Made by a program: the position numbers and the translations under genes. 38,863 nt of DNA from an uncultured Pseudomonadota bacterium (GTDB taxonomy: Bacteria > Pseudomonadota > Gammaproteobacteria > Ga0077536): positions 1-38,863 of the forward strand of contig CACJXQ010000016.1 of the NCBI GenBank assembly GCA_902597385.1, written 5' to 3'. The notes under the pieces were generated by a model that was not told the DNA's origin, made no database searches, and saw only the letters and a list, made by a program, of their open reading frames with translations. Below, piece after piece: positions 18,462 through 25,800 of the stretch; the stretch's first letter is position 1, and every line of letters begins with the position of its first letter.

Positions 18462-19778
18462 TTATAGTTTCTTCTTAGACCGACTGTGTCTTTTTTTCGA
18501 AAAACCATTCTTCTTTTTTAAACTACGATGTTCTGGTTTTTCCGGCACTTTCAAATCGGGCATGAGACTCTCCTCGACAGAGCTAACCGGAATTTTCATT
18601 CCTATGTAGTCCTCTATATCTTCTAGAGAAAAAACAAATTCCTCACAAGCAAAGCTTACTGCCGATCCTGCGGCCCCTGCTCTTGCGGTCCTTCCTATCC
18701 GGTGAACATAGTCCTCATTATTTTGAGGCAAGTCATAGTTAATCACTAGTTCAACGTCAGGAATATGCAGTCCCCTAGCAGCCACGTCCGTTGCAACAAC
18801 CACATCCAATCTGCCTTCCTTGAAATCCTGTATAAGTTTTTGGCGCTTGTCTTGAGCCACATCCCCGGAAAGAGCTCTAGCATGACAACCGTTGACCTTT
18901 AAATATCGAACTAAAGTTGTTCCTGTCCTCTTGGTGTTCACAAAGACAATCGCTCGAACGTTTTCAAATCCTTGAAGCATGCCGACTAACAACTTAATCT
19001 TTTCAGAGGACTCAACGTGATAAAGTTTCTGTTCAATTTTTTCTGCAATTCGTTGGTCTGGCTTGATCCTTACAGTATGAGGATTATTCATATGCTCATA
19101 GGCCAGTTCATTAACCCTAAAAGATAGCGTGGCGCTAAAGAGCATCGTTAGTCTTTTTGATGGCGGCGGAACCCTTCTAAGTAAAAATCTTAAATCCTTT
19201 ATAAAACCCAAGTCAAACATCCTGTCAGCTTCGTCTAAGACCAAGGTTTTGACATTTTTCAGCGAGAAAATTCCTTGCTTAAAGAAATCAATTAATCTCC
19301 CTGGGGTACCGATCAAAATGTCAACTTTTTGGGATGCCTTACTTTTTTGAGTTTCATAATCAATCCCTCCATAAACCAAAGCATAGGATAGGTTTGCATT
19401 TTTCCCTAAAACCTCCAAATCATTGTAGATCTGAATCGCCAACTCTCGCGTAGGCGCTAAGACTAAGCCTCTAGGTAAGCTTTTCCCTCCTTTAGAAAAA
19501 CCCACTTTGGACACATCGTCTCTCAAAAGAGTATTTAGCATTGCTAATAAATAGGCAGCGGTTTTGCCGGTACCGGTTTGAGCCTGGCCAGCCACATCAA
19601 TGCCATTTAGAAGCAGGGGCAGTGTTTCCGCTTGAATTGGTGTACAAGAGCTAAAACCTATATCTGAAAGCGCTCTAGTCAACCTATCGTCCAAATCAAG
19701 CTCGGAAAAGCTCAAAGCTGACTTTCCTGAACCTTCCGAGACTTTTTTTAGCCCTCCCCTATCATCTAGGTCTTGCAA
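18462..19778 (-). CDS. rhlB: DEAD-box ATP-dependent RNA helicase RhlB
   Basis: RNA helicase, in enterics a degradosome component; 438 residues from the chosen start. Motifs run in order: Q-motif FSSCTPIQ, motif I AQTGTGKT, Ia PTRELA, II DEAD in LVLDEADRMFDLGFIKD, III SAT, IV IVFVNT, V VATDVAARGLHIPDV and VI HRIGRTARAG. LSFRVNELAYEHMNNP and ending in a basic KKRHSRSKKK tail are RhlB-like. The start is TTG at 19776-19778 because GGAGG lies 5 bases upstream; another TTG at 19790 would place that Shine-Dalgarno inside the gene. No ATG is available. Divergent from trxA-rho as in E. coli, which supports RhlB over other DEAD-box paralogues. Confidence 0.92.
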   Translation of the reverse strand: MQDLDDRGGLKKVSEGSGKSALSFSELDLDDRLTRALSDIGFSSCTPIQAETLPLLLNGIDVAGQAQTGTGKTAAYLLAMLNTLLRDDVSKVGFSKGGKSLPRGLVLAPTRELAIQIYNDLEVLGKNANLSYALVYGGIDYETQKSKASQKVDILIGTPGRLIDFFKQGIFSLKNVKTLVLDEADRMFDLGFIKDLRFLLRRVPPPSKRLTMLFSATLSFRVNELAYEHMNNPHTVRIKPDQRIAEKIEQKLYHVESSEKIKLLVGMLQGFENVRAIVFVNTKRTGTTLVRYLKVNGCHARALSGDVAQDKRQKLIQDFKEGRLDVVVATDVAARGLHIPDVELVINYDLPQNNEDYVHRIGRTARAGAAGSAVSFACEEFVFSLEDIEDYIGMKIPVSSVEESLMPDLKVPEKPEHRSLKKKNGFSKKRHSRSKKKL

Positions 19779-19841
19779 TTCAACCTCCAATTATTCAAAA
19801 ATGGGAACTCTATAAACACATTCAAGGAAAACAAACATAAC

Positions 19842-20168
19842 ATGAGCACACACTTAGTCCACGTAACTGATAATTCATTTGAGCTGGAAGTTCTCAATTC
19901 GGAACAACCTGTCCTAGTCGACTATTGGGCAGAATGGTGCGGCCCGTGTAAGAGCATAGCACCAATTTTAGACGAGGTTTCCAGGGAATATGAAAAAAAA
20001 GTAAAAATTGCAAAACTAGACGTTGATCAAAATCACGAAATTTCAAAAAAATACGGGATCAGGGGCATACCTACTCTTATGTTATTCAAAGACGGAAATG
20101 TAATTGCCACCCACACAGGAGCTTTAAACAAGTCTCAACTCACAACTTTCATTGATAGCAATATTTGA
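19842..20168 (+). CDS. trxA: Thioredoxin 1
   Basis: Small disulfide reductase, 108 residues. The active site is WCGPC (Cys33, Cys36) in YWAEWCGPCKSIAP. The buried Asp of VLVDYWA and the cis-proline of GIRGIPTLMLF are present. The ATG at 19842 gives the usual thioredoxin length, with AAGGA 13 bases upstream; an in-frame start at 19773 would add 23 residues overlapping the rhlB start and is rejected. A TATAAA box at 19811-19816 may be its -10 element. The gene sits between divergent rhlB and rho, a conserved gammaproteobacterial order. Confidence 0.95.
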   Translation: MSTHLVHVTDNSFELEVLNSEQPVLVDYWAEWCGPCKSIAPILDEVSREYEKKVKIAKLDVDQNHEISKKYGIRGIPTLMLFKDGNVIATHTGALNKSQLTTFIDSNI

Positions 20169-20383
20169 ACGAATCCATTACCCAAGAGTATATCTAATTA
20201 AATGGACAGGACTATGGACGATACCTCTTCCTTGTGGTATCGTCCCTTCCTGAAAGCTAGAAAGTTTCTTCTCAACATCTTCTAGATTCCATAAAAAGTT
20301 ACAACAAAAATCGCGTTCGGATCGCGAGCTACACCTTGAATTCTCAAGATCACATCTAAACACAAAGGCACACCCTATTCATC
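20169..20383 (+). promoter_or_regulatory. Structured 5' leader of rho
   Basis: This 215-base gap has four inverted repeats in series. The first is a perfect 10-base stem GGACGATACC/GGTATCGTCC (20216-20225 with 20236-20245). The others are CTAGAA/TTCTAG (20257-20262 with 20280-20285), TCGCG/CGCGA (20311-20315 with 20323-20327) and CTTGA/TCAAG with a 4-base loop (20335-20348). None is followed by a T-run. The last 35 bases before the rho ATG (20349-20383) contain 12 C and only 2 G, a composition expected of a Rho-binding (rut) site. Autogenous attenuation of rho is known in E. coli; it is inferred here. Confidence 0.55.
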
Positions 20384-21643
20384 ATGATGAACCTAACGGA
20401 ACTAAAACGAAAATCCGCGGCTGAGCTAGTCGCTATAGCTGAAGAAATGGGACTAGATGGAGTCGCAAGATCAAAAAAACAGGATGTAATCTTCAGTATA
20501 CTTAAAGCACACGCTAAAAAAGGCGAGAACATCTCTGGCGATGGAGTTCTAGAGATTCTTCAAGATGGGTTCGGGTTCCTCAGATCCTCGGATTCGTCAT
20601 ACCTAGCGGGAGCGGACGACATTTACGTTTCCCCGAGCCAAATAAGACGCTTTAGCCTACGCACGGGAGATACAATCTCCGGAAGAATTCGACCTCCCAA
20701 AGATGGGGAGCGTTATTTTGCCCTCCTTAAAGTTGGAAAAATAAATTTGGAGCCACCCGAGAATACAAAGAATAAAGTAGTCTTCGAAAATTTAACACCT
20801 CTATTTCCTCAAGAACGGTTAGAGCTTCAATTAGGCAACGGAAGCACCGAAGATTTACCTCCAAGAGTTATCGATTTAGCCTCCCCAATCGGCAAAGGAC
20901 AGCGAGGACTGATAATATCCCCTCCGAAAGCCGGAAAAACTATGATGCTGCAAAGTATCGCCCACTCACTTGAAGCTAACAATCCAGATTGCTTCTTAAT
21001 AGTATTATTAATAGACGAAAGACCGGAGGAAGTTACCGAAATGCAACGGTCTGTTAGGGGAGAAGTGATTTCTAGCACATTTGATGAACCTGCTAGCCGC
21101 CACGTACAAGTAGCGGAGATGGTAATCGAAAAAGCTAAACGATTAGTGGAACACAAGAAAGACGTCGTAATCTTGCTCGATTCAATCACTCGACTAGCCA
21201 GAGCATATAATACGGTCGTGCCCTCATCAGGAAAAGTGCTTACCGGTGGAGTAGATGCCAACGCACTTCAAAGGCCCAAGAGGTTTTTCGGGGCGGCTAG
21301 AAATATTGAAGAAGGAGGAAGCCTCACGATAATAGCCACTGCTTTGATCGACACGGGTTCGAGAATGGACGATGTTATATACGAAGAGTTCAAGGGAACA
21401 GGAAACATGGAAATTCATCTTGATCGAAAAATTGCAGAAAAGAGAATTTTTCCTGCTGTGAACATTAACCGCTCCGGGACGAGAAGAGAAGAGATCCTCA
21501 CCAAACCTGATGAGCTACAAAAAATGTGGATACTAAGGAAACTATTACATCCTATGGACGAAATAGCTGGTATAGAGTTCCTTTTGGAGCGCTTAAAAGC
21601 AACAAAAAACAACAGCGAATTTTTTGACGCGATGAAGCGCTAG
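20384..21643 (+). CDS. rho: Transcription termination factor Rho
   Basis: Hexameric RNA-dependent ATPase that ends transcription; 419 residues, the E. coli length. The N-terminal Rho_N domain (MNLTELK..) is followed by the RNA-binding cold-shock-like domain with GFGFLRS, then the RecA-type motor with Walker A PPKAGKT (180-186), [11 protein letters not shown], the Q-loop [11 protein letters not shown] and the R-loop near [12 protein letters not shown]. Two adjacent ATGs (20384 and 20387) are possible; the second gives the exact enteric N-terminus. The Shine-Dalgarno is poor and far (AAAGG at 20364). It follows trxA. Confidence 0.98.
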   Translation: MMNLTELKRKSAAELVAIAEEMGLDGVARSKKQDVIFSILKAHAKKGENISGDGVLEILQDGFGFLRSSDSSYLAGADDIYVSPSQIRRFSLRTGDTISGRIRPPKDGERYFALLKVGKINLEPPENTKNKVVFENLTPLFPQERLELQLGNGSTEDLPPRVIDLASPIGKGQRGLIISPPKAGKTMMLQSIAHSLEANNPDCFLIVLLIDERPEEVTEMQRSVRGEVISSTFDEPASRHVQVAEMVIEKAKRLVEHKKDVVILLDSITRLARAYNTVVPSSGKVLTGGVDANALQRPKRFFGAARNIEEGGSLTIIATALIDTGSRMDDVIYEEFKGTGNMEIHLDRKIAEKRIFPAVNINRSGTRREEILTKPDELQKMWILRKLLHPMDEIAGIEFLLERLKATKNNSEFFDAMKR

Positions 21644-21666
21644 AAGTTCCCGTCCCTAGCAGCGCT

Positions 21667-22011
21667 CTACCCGGGCGGCCAAACAAGCTTTCTTCCCGCG
21701 AGAAAATGCAAATGTAGATGGAAAACAGTCTGTCCAGCATCCGGCCCATTATTTATTACGACCCTGAAATTTTCCCCAAATCCAGCATCTTTAGCTAAAG
21801 ATGCTCCGATTCGCATTAAACGACCCAACAAGTTCTCATCTTCAGCTTTAGAATTTGAAAGCATCTTAATAGGCACTTTAGGACACACTAACACATGAAA
21901 AGGCGCTTGAGGATTGATGTCTTTGAAGGCTATCGCTTCCTCGTCTTCGTATAAAATCTCAGCTGACACATCTCTTTTGATAATTTTTTCGAAAAGGGTT
22001 TCATTACTCAT
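21667..22011 (-). CDS. hinT: HIT family (histidine triad) nucleotide hydrolase
   Basis: 114-residue HIT protein of the Hint branch, which cleaves nucleoside phosphoramidates and adenylates. The histidine triad HLHLH is at 98-102 with His100 as the likely nucleophile. The conserved N-terminal FEKIIKRDVSAEILYED block is typical of Hint proteins. The gene starts 9 bases after the sat stop, and its Shine-Dalgarno (AAGGA) overlaps that stop, so it is probably the third gene of a Nudix-sat-HIT operon. HIT proteins are known to hydrolyse adenosine 5'-phosphosulfate, the product of Sat, which makes the pairing suggestive. Confidence 0.93.
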   Translation of the reverse strand: MSNETLFEKIIKRDVSAEILYEDEEAIAFKDINPQAPFHVLVCPKVPIKMLSNSKAEDENLLGRLMRIGASLAKDAGFGENFRVVINNGPDAGQTVFHLHLHFLAGRKLVWPPG

Positions 22012-22020
22012 CTCAATTCC

Positions 22021-23232
22021 TTAGATATTTCTCAATCCCTGATAATAAGCCATTAAGATATCTGCTACTTCGGGCCTAGCAAACTCAGGTGGCAGCGCTT
22101 CTCCATTACCCAACATTTCTCTGACCCTTGAGCCAGAGAGCATTATGAAATCTTCAGGCACATGATCTGGAACGTCTCGCATCATGACGACCTTATTGAG
22201 CTTTTTTGAGAAGGCAGTATGATCTGCCTCGAATATTTGGATTTCAAAGGCACTGGATACAAATTCAGAGTGAAATATTTCTTGGGCTGCAAAAGGAGAA
22301 TAATAATCTCCAACACCGGCATGGTCCCTACCAACTATAAGATGGCTACACCCAGCATTTTGCCTTATCACCGCGTGCAAAAGAGCCTCTCTTGGTCCCG
22401 CATAAAGCATATCAAAGCCATATCCACACACCATCGCCGTATTTTCGGCAAAATAAAGTTCTACCATTGTCCTAATTGCACTATCTCGCACATTTGCTGG
22501 GATGTCGCCTTCCTTTAATTTACCTAACAGCATGTGTATCAAAACCCCATCCGCTCCCAACTCACTTTTTGCTATTTTGCACAATTCCTCGTGAGCCCTA
22601 TGCATTGGGTTTCTAGTTTGAAAAGCTACGACCTTCTGCCAGTTCCTCTGAGCAAAAGCAGTTCTTATTTGACCAGCGGTTACGAAGGTTCCGGCGAACG
22701 AGCTTTCGTAGAAACTATAGTTCAAAACGAGCACGTCCCCTGCAATTAACACAGGCCCTTGAGACATAAAGGTCTCCACTCCAGGGTGTTTTTTATCCAA
22801 TGTACCAAAAATATTTTTCGCCATTCTCTCCATTTCGAGAGAAGTCAATCGCTCAACCGACTCGACCCGCTGATATGCTAAGATAGGGCAACCTTCCACA
22901 TTTGGATCTTTCAATGCCACCACATCACCCTCAGAAATCCCTTCATCCGTTCGAAGCAAATTTAAAACAGGAACAGGCCAGAACTGACCGTTTTGCATCC
23001 TCATGTCCTCACATACCGACAGGGCATCGTCCTTATTATGGAATCCAGTCAGCGGACAAAAATACCCAGCACCAAGCATCACTAAATTCGCCGCAGCACT
23101 AGAACTCACTACCACAGAATTTGAGATACTCGCTTCGGATACCGGGAAATTTGAATGTGGATTTTCATCACTATCTTTACAAGAAAATAACTTACCACCA
23201 CCAAAAGCATTCACCATACTCGCGACATTCAT
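22021..23232 (-). CDS. sat: ATP sulfurylase (sulfate adenylyltransferase, homomeric Sat type)
   Basis: Interconverts ATP plus sulfate with adenosine 5'-phosphosulfate plus pyrophosphate; 403 residues. The PUA-like N-terminal domain contains VVVSSSAAANLVMLGAGYF. The catalytic domain has QTRNPMHRAHEEL (205-217), GRDHAG (301-306) and LSGSRVREML (365-374). The HTAFSKKLNKVVMM region lacks the zinc cysteines of Bacillus-type enzymes and, from memory, resembles Sat of sulfur-oxidising gammaproteobacteria. It is not the CysDN enzyme of enterics. No APS reductase or APS kinase is adjacent, so the direction (sulfur oxidation or assimilation) cannot be settled here. Confidence 0.95.
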   Translation of the reverse strand: MNVASMVNAFGGGKLFSCKDSDENPHSNFPVSEASISNSVVVSSSAAANLVMLGAGYFCPLTGFHNKDDALSVCEDMRMQNGQFWPVPVLNLLRTDEGISEGDVVALKDPNVEGCPILAYQRVESVERLTSLEMERMAKNIFGTLDKKHPGVETFMSQGPVLIAGDVLVLNYSFYESSFAGTFVTAGQIRTAFAQRNWQKVVAFQTRNPMHRAHEELCKIAKSELGADGVLIHMLLGKLKEGDIPANVRDSAIRTMVELYFAENTAMVCGYGFDMLYAGPREALLHAVIRQNAGCSHLIVGRDHAGVGDYYSPFAAQEIFHSEFVSSAFEIQIFEADHTAFSKKLNKVVMMRDVPDHVPEDFIMLSGSRVREMLGNGEALPPEFARPEVADILMAYYQGLRNI

Positions 23233-23241
23233 AGCAACTAA

Positions 23242-23817
23242 CTACCCTAAAACTTCGTGAGCTACAAACTTACTATTCGATCCTTCCCTAAAAACATCGC
23301 CGGAATGGAACTTGATCGTGCCATTCTTCCTATCTTCAAAGAAAAACCTCAAAGAATAAGTAATTGTTGGAAACGCGATAGAATCCCATGGGACATCTTG
23401 CTTTTTATATAAAGAACATTCCAAAGTCTCCTCTCCAGGAGAAAAATCTAATGACACGAGCTCAGATATAAACATCATATACACCTGATTTATCTGAGGT
23501 AAGTTAAATAAAGCAAATAATTTACTATCCTTTACTTCGGCACAAGCTTCTTCTGATGTTTCCCTTTCTGCCGCTTCAAGCGTGCTCTCTCCATTCTCCA
23601 TAAAACCCGCCGGCAAAGTCCATAGTCCATACCTTGGCTCGATCGCTCTTTTACACATCAGGATGCTATCCTCCCATACCGGTATACAGCCTGCTACAAT
23701 TTTTGGATTTTCATAAAATACAGCACCACAAGACTCACAATGATGTCGAGGTCGGTTATCTCCCTTTGGGGTTGTAAAAACTATGTTTGACGAGCCACAA
23801 TGGCTGCAGAATCGCAT
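23242..23817 (-). CDS. Nudix hydrolase with N-terminal zinc ribbon
   Basis: 191 residues. An N-terminal zinc ribbon (Cys4, Cys7, Cys27, Cys30; the pattern CSHCG...CESCG) precedes a Nudix domain. The Nudix box starts at Gly71 (GFMENGESTLEAAERETSEE) with Glu77, Arg85, Glu86, Glu89 and Glu90 matching G-x5-E-x7-RE-x2-EE. The architecture recalls small NADH pyrophosphatase or ADP-ribose type enzymes, but it is shorter than NudC and lacks its SQPWPFPxS segment, so the substrate is unassigned. It is the first gene of the operon with sat (9-base gap) and the HIT gene. Confidence 0.9.
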   Translation of the reverse strand: MRFCSHCGSSNIVFTTPKGDNRPRHHCESCGAVFYENPKIVAGCIPVWEDSILMCKRAIEPRYGLWTLPAGFMENGESTLEAAERETSEEACAEVKDSKLFALFNLPQINQVYMMFISELVSLDFSPGEETLECSLYKKQDVPWDSIAFPTITYSLRFFFEDRKNGTIKFHSGDVFREGSNSKFVAHEVLG

Positions 23818-23953
23818 GTATGCGGAAGACTCCTCAGGGTTATGTATAGTTATTTATCAAAAGACTCGAAAACGCAACTTAGATATTGGCTTAACGCAAT
23901 CCTTATTTTCGCAAATCTCGCCCTTACTGACGGGAGTTTGGCATTATTCTGCT

Positions 23954-23985
23954 TTGAAGTAAATTAGCATGCCATCTAATATAAT
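23954..23985 (+). promoter_or_regulatory. Candidate sigma-70 promoter of hemH
   Basis: TTGAAG (23954-23959) lies 17 bases before TAATAT (23977-23982), which runs into a perfect TATAAT (23980-23985, spacer 20). The hemH ATG is about 60 bases downstream and has an AGAGG Shine-Dalgarno. This lies in the 227-base gap between divergent nudix and hemH, which otherwise shows nothing I can identify. Confidence 0.5.
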
Positions 23986-24044
23986 GATTAAAAACAAATC
24001 GAATGTCCTGGCAAAGATTGAGAACATTGAGATGAGAGGTAATA

Positions 24045-25145
24045 ATGACGAATTTTAAGGGATCAAAAAACTTCGAGCATGGAAATGAAACATCTGTAGG
24101 AGTTCTACTTTGTAATCTTGGAACCCCCGACGAACCCACAAGCAAAGCTGTCAAACGTTATTTGACGGAATTTCTTAGTGACCCTCGTATCGTCGAGCTA
24201 CCTCGGATTTTATGGTTTCCCATTCTACATGGAATTATTTTAAATACTCGACCCACTCGATCTGCGCACGCATATTCAAAAATATGGACAAAATCTGGTT
24301 CGCCCCTCTTGTTTAACTCAAAAAGCCTGAAGAATAAGATTGAAAGAAACTTAGACAGAAGTTGGTTAACTTTCGAGCTCGGAATGAGATATGGAAACCC
24401 CTCGATTGGCAGTGCTCTTGAAGCACTCATAGATAAGGGGGCCAGGCAAATACTTGTTGTTCCAATGTACCCACAATATGCAGCTGCCACCACTGGTTCT
24501 ATTTATGATGCAGTATTCAAATATTGTTCAAGCCTTCGCTGGATACCTCAAATGAGATTTACTTCTAATTATCATAATGAAGAGAGCTACATCAGTGCCT
24601 TAGCGAAAAAAATTATTGACCATTGGGCTCAAAAAGGGAGGTCTGACAAACTCCTATTTTCCTTTCACGGCATTCCAAAATCTACATTTTTGAAGGGCGA
24701 TCCCTACCACTGCCAGTGTCAAGAAACGGCTAGGCTTGTGTGCGAAAAAATTGAGATCAAACCTGAAAGCGCAATCGTCACATTTCAATCACGGGTAGGC
24801 TTTGGCGAATGGTTGACTCCTTACACTGATGACACACTAAAAAATTTAGCAACTTCTGGAATATCGACAGTTGATGTTATTTGTCCAGGATTCGCCGTTG
24901 ATTGCTTGGAAACTCTTGAAGAGATAGCCATCCAAAACAAAGAGTTATTTATCGAACATGGAGGTAAACGATTAGCTTATATCGATGCGCTCAACGATTC
25001 AGAAAATCACGTAAATTTACTATCTGACCTAATAAAAAAAAATCTGGGAGATTGGTATGATGTCCCACCTTCTACACCAGAAGGTCAATCTACTGCTGCG
25101 AAGCGGGCGCGCGCTATGGCACTCGAAAAAAATAATGATCGATAG
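24045..25145 (+). CDS. hemH: Ferrochelatase
   Basis: Inserts ferrous iron into protoporphyrin IX, the last step of haem synthesis; 366 residues, somewhat longer than the 320-residue E. coli enzyme because of a short N-terminal and C-terminal extension. Conserved blocks are VLLCNLGTPDEP, TRSAHAYSKIWT, LLFSFHGIPKS with catalytic His208, and CPGFAVDCLETLEEI with Glu289 in the active site. YHCQCQET after the histidine is the usual Cys-rich variation. The protein pairs functionally with hemB at 12793. The 3' end overlaps the convergent nitroreductase by 32 bases. Confidence 0.96.
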   Translation: MTNFKGSKNFEHGNETSVGVLLCNLGTPDEPTSKAVKRYLTEFLSDPRIVELPRILWFPILHGIILNTRPTRSAHAYSKIWTKSGSPLLFNSKSLKNKIERNLDRSWLTFELGMRYGNPSIGSALEALIDKGARQILVVPMYPQYAAATTGSIYDAVFKYCSSLRWIPQMRFTSNYHNEESYISALAKKIIDHWAQKGRSDKLLFSFHGIPKSTFLKGDPYHCQCQETARLVCEKIEIKPESAIVTFQSRVGFGEWLTPYTDDTLKNLATSGISTVDVICPGFAVDCLETLEEIAIQNKELFIEHGGKRLAYIDALNDSENHVNLLSDLIKKNLGDWYDVPPSTPEGQSTAAKRARAMALEKNNDR

Positions 25146-25689
25146 GCTTCCTTTTTTGTTCGGCTACTACTTTAGCAACACCAAACCACAGCAACCCCAC
25201 TACATTCTCCTCCTCAGAATTAAATCCTACGATCTGCGCTAGTCGCGGATCTCGAGTAACCTCCCCAGTGGTCCACTTAACACCGACTCCATCCGCCCAA
25301 AAAGATAGCATGAGGTTTTGAATCCCACAGCAACAGGCCGCATAATCCTCCACCTGTCTTAATTCGTCTTCACTCTTTATACAATTTACAAGTAACCAAC
25401 CAGGTATTTCTTTCCAGCGGGATGCCTTTATCTCCGCAGCTTTTTCACCCTTGCTGCCTTCCACAATTTCCGTATTTAGGGAAATAATTTGATTTTTAAC
25501 TTCTGGCCCTAGCAAGTATACTCGCCAGGGCTCCGTTAAATAATGATTTGGAGCCCACCGCAGGCTTTCCACAGCGTTTTCAATGAGGCTTTCTGGTATA
25601 TCTTCATCAGAAAAGTGATGAGAAGTTCTCCGTTCTCTCAGCATTTGGTGAACAACACTATGATAACTTGCACTTAGATTATTCTTCAT
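25114..25689 (-). CDS. Nitroreductase family protein
   Basis: FMN-dependent oxidoreductase of the nitroreductase fold, 191 residues. The N-terminal RERRTSHHFSDEDIP carries the Arg-Arg-Ser/Thr flavin-phosphate motif. LRWAPNHYLTEPWRVYLLG is the conserved flavin-contact stretch, and the C-terminal VVGLLWFGVAK is typical. Its size and the APNHYLTEPWR sequence fit the small YdjA-like group; the physiological substrate is unknown. GGGAGGT lies 14 bases before its ATG. It overlaps the end of hemH tail to tail. The upstream 111-base gap, shared with the divergent transglycosylase gene, contains the repeat TTGTG/CACAA (25733-25749). Confidence 0.85.
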   Translation of the reverse strand: MKNNLSASYHSVVHQMLRERRTSHHFSDEDIPESLIENAVESLRWAPNHYLTEPWRVYLLGPEVKNQIISLNTEIVEGSKGEKAAEIKASRWKEIPGWLLVNCIKSEDELRQVEDYAACCCGIQNLMLSFWADGVGVKWTTGEVTRDPRLAQIVGFNSEEENVVGLLWFGVAKVVAEQKRKPIDHYFFRVP

Positions 25690-25800
25690 TATCTATTATG
25701 ATACCTCCCTTATTAATAATTTATAGGCCTATTTGTGCCGATAACACAAGTAGTAATCAGTATTTTAGCAATACTTTTAAGTTGACGAAGAATTATAAGA

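Noticed and set aside
21644-21666. Terminator between convergent rho and HIT genes
   Set aside because: AGCGCT repeats occur at the rho stop and just after, but the stem is broken by a 3-base bulge and lacks a T-run.
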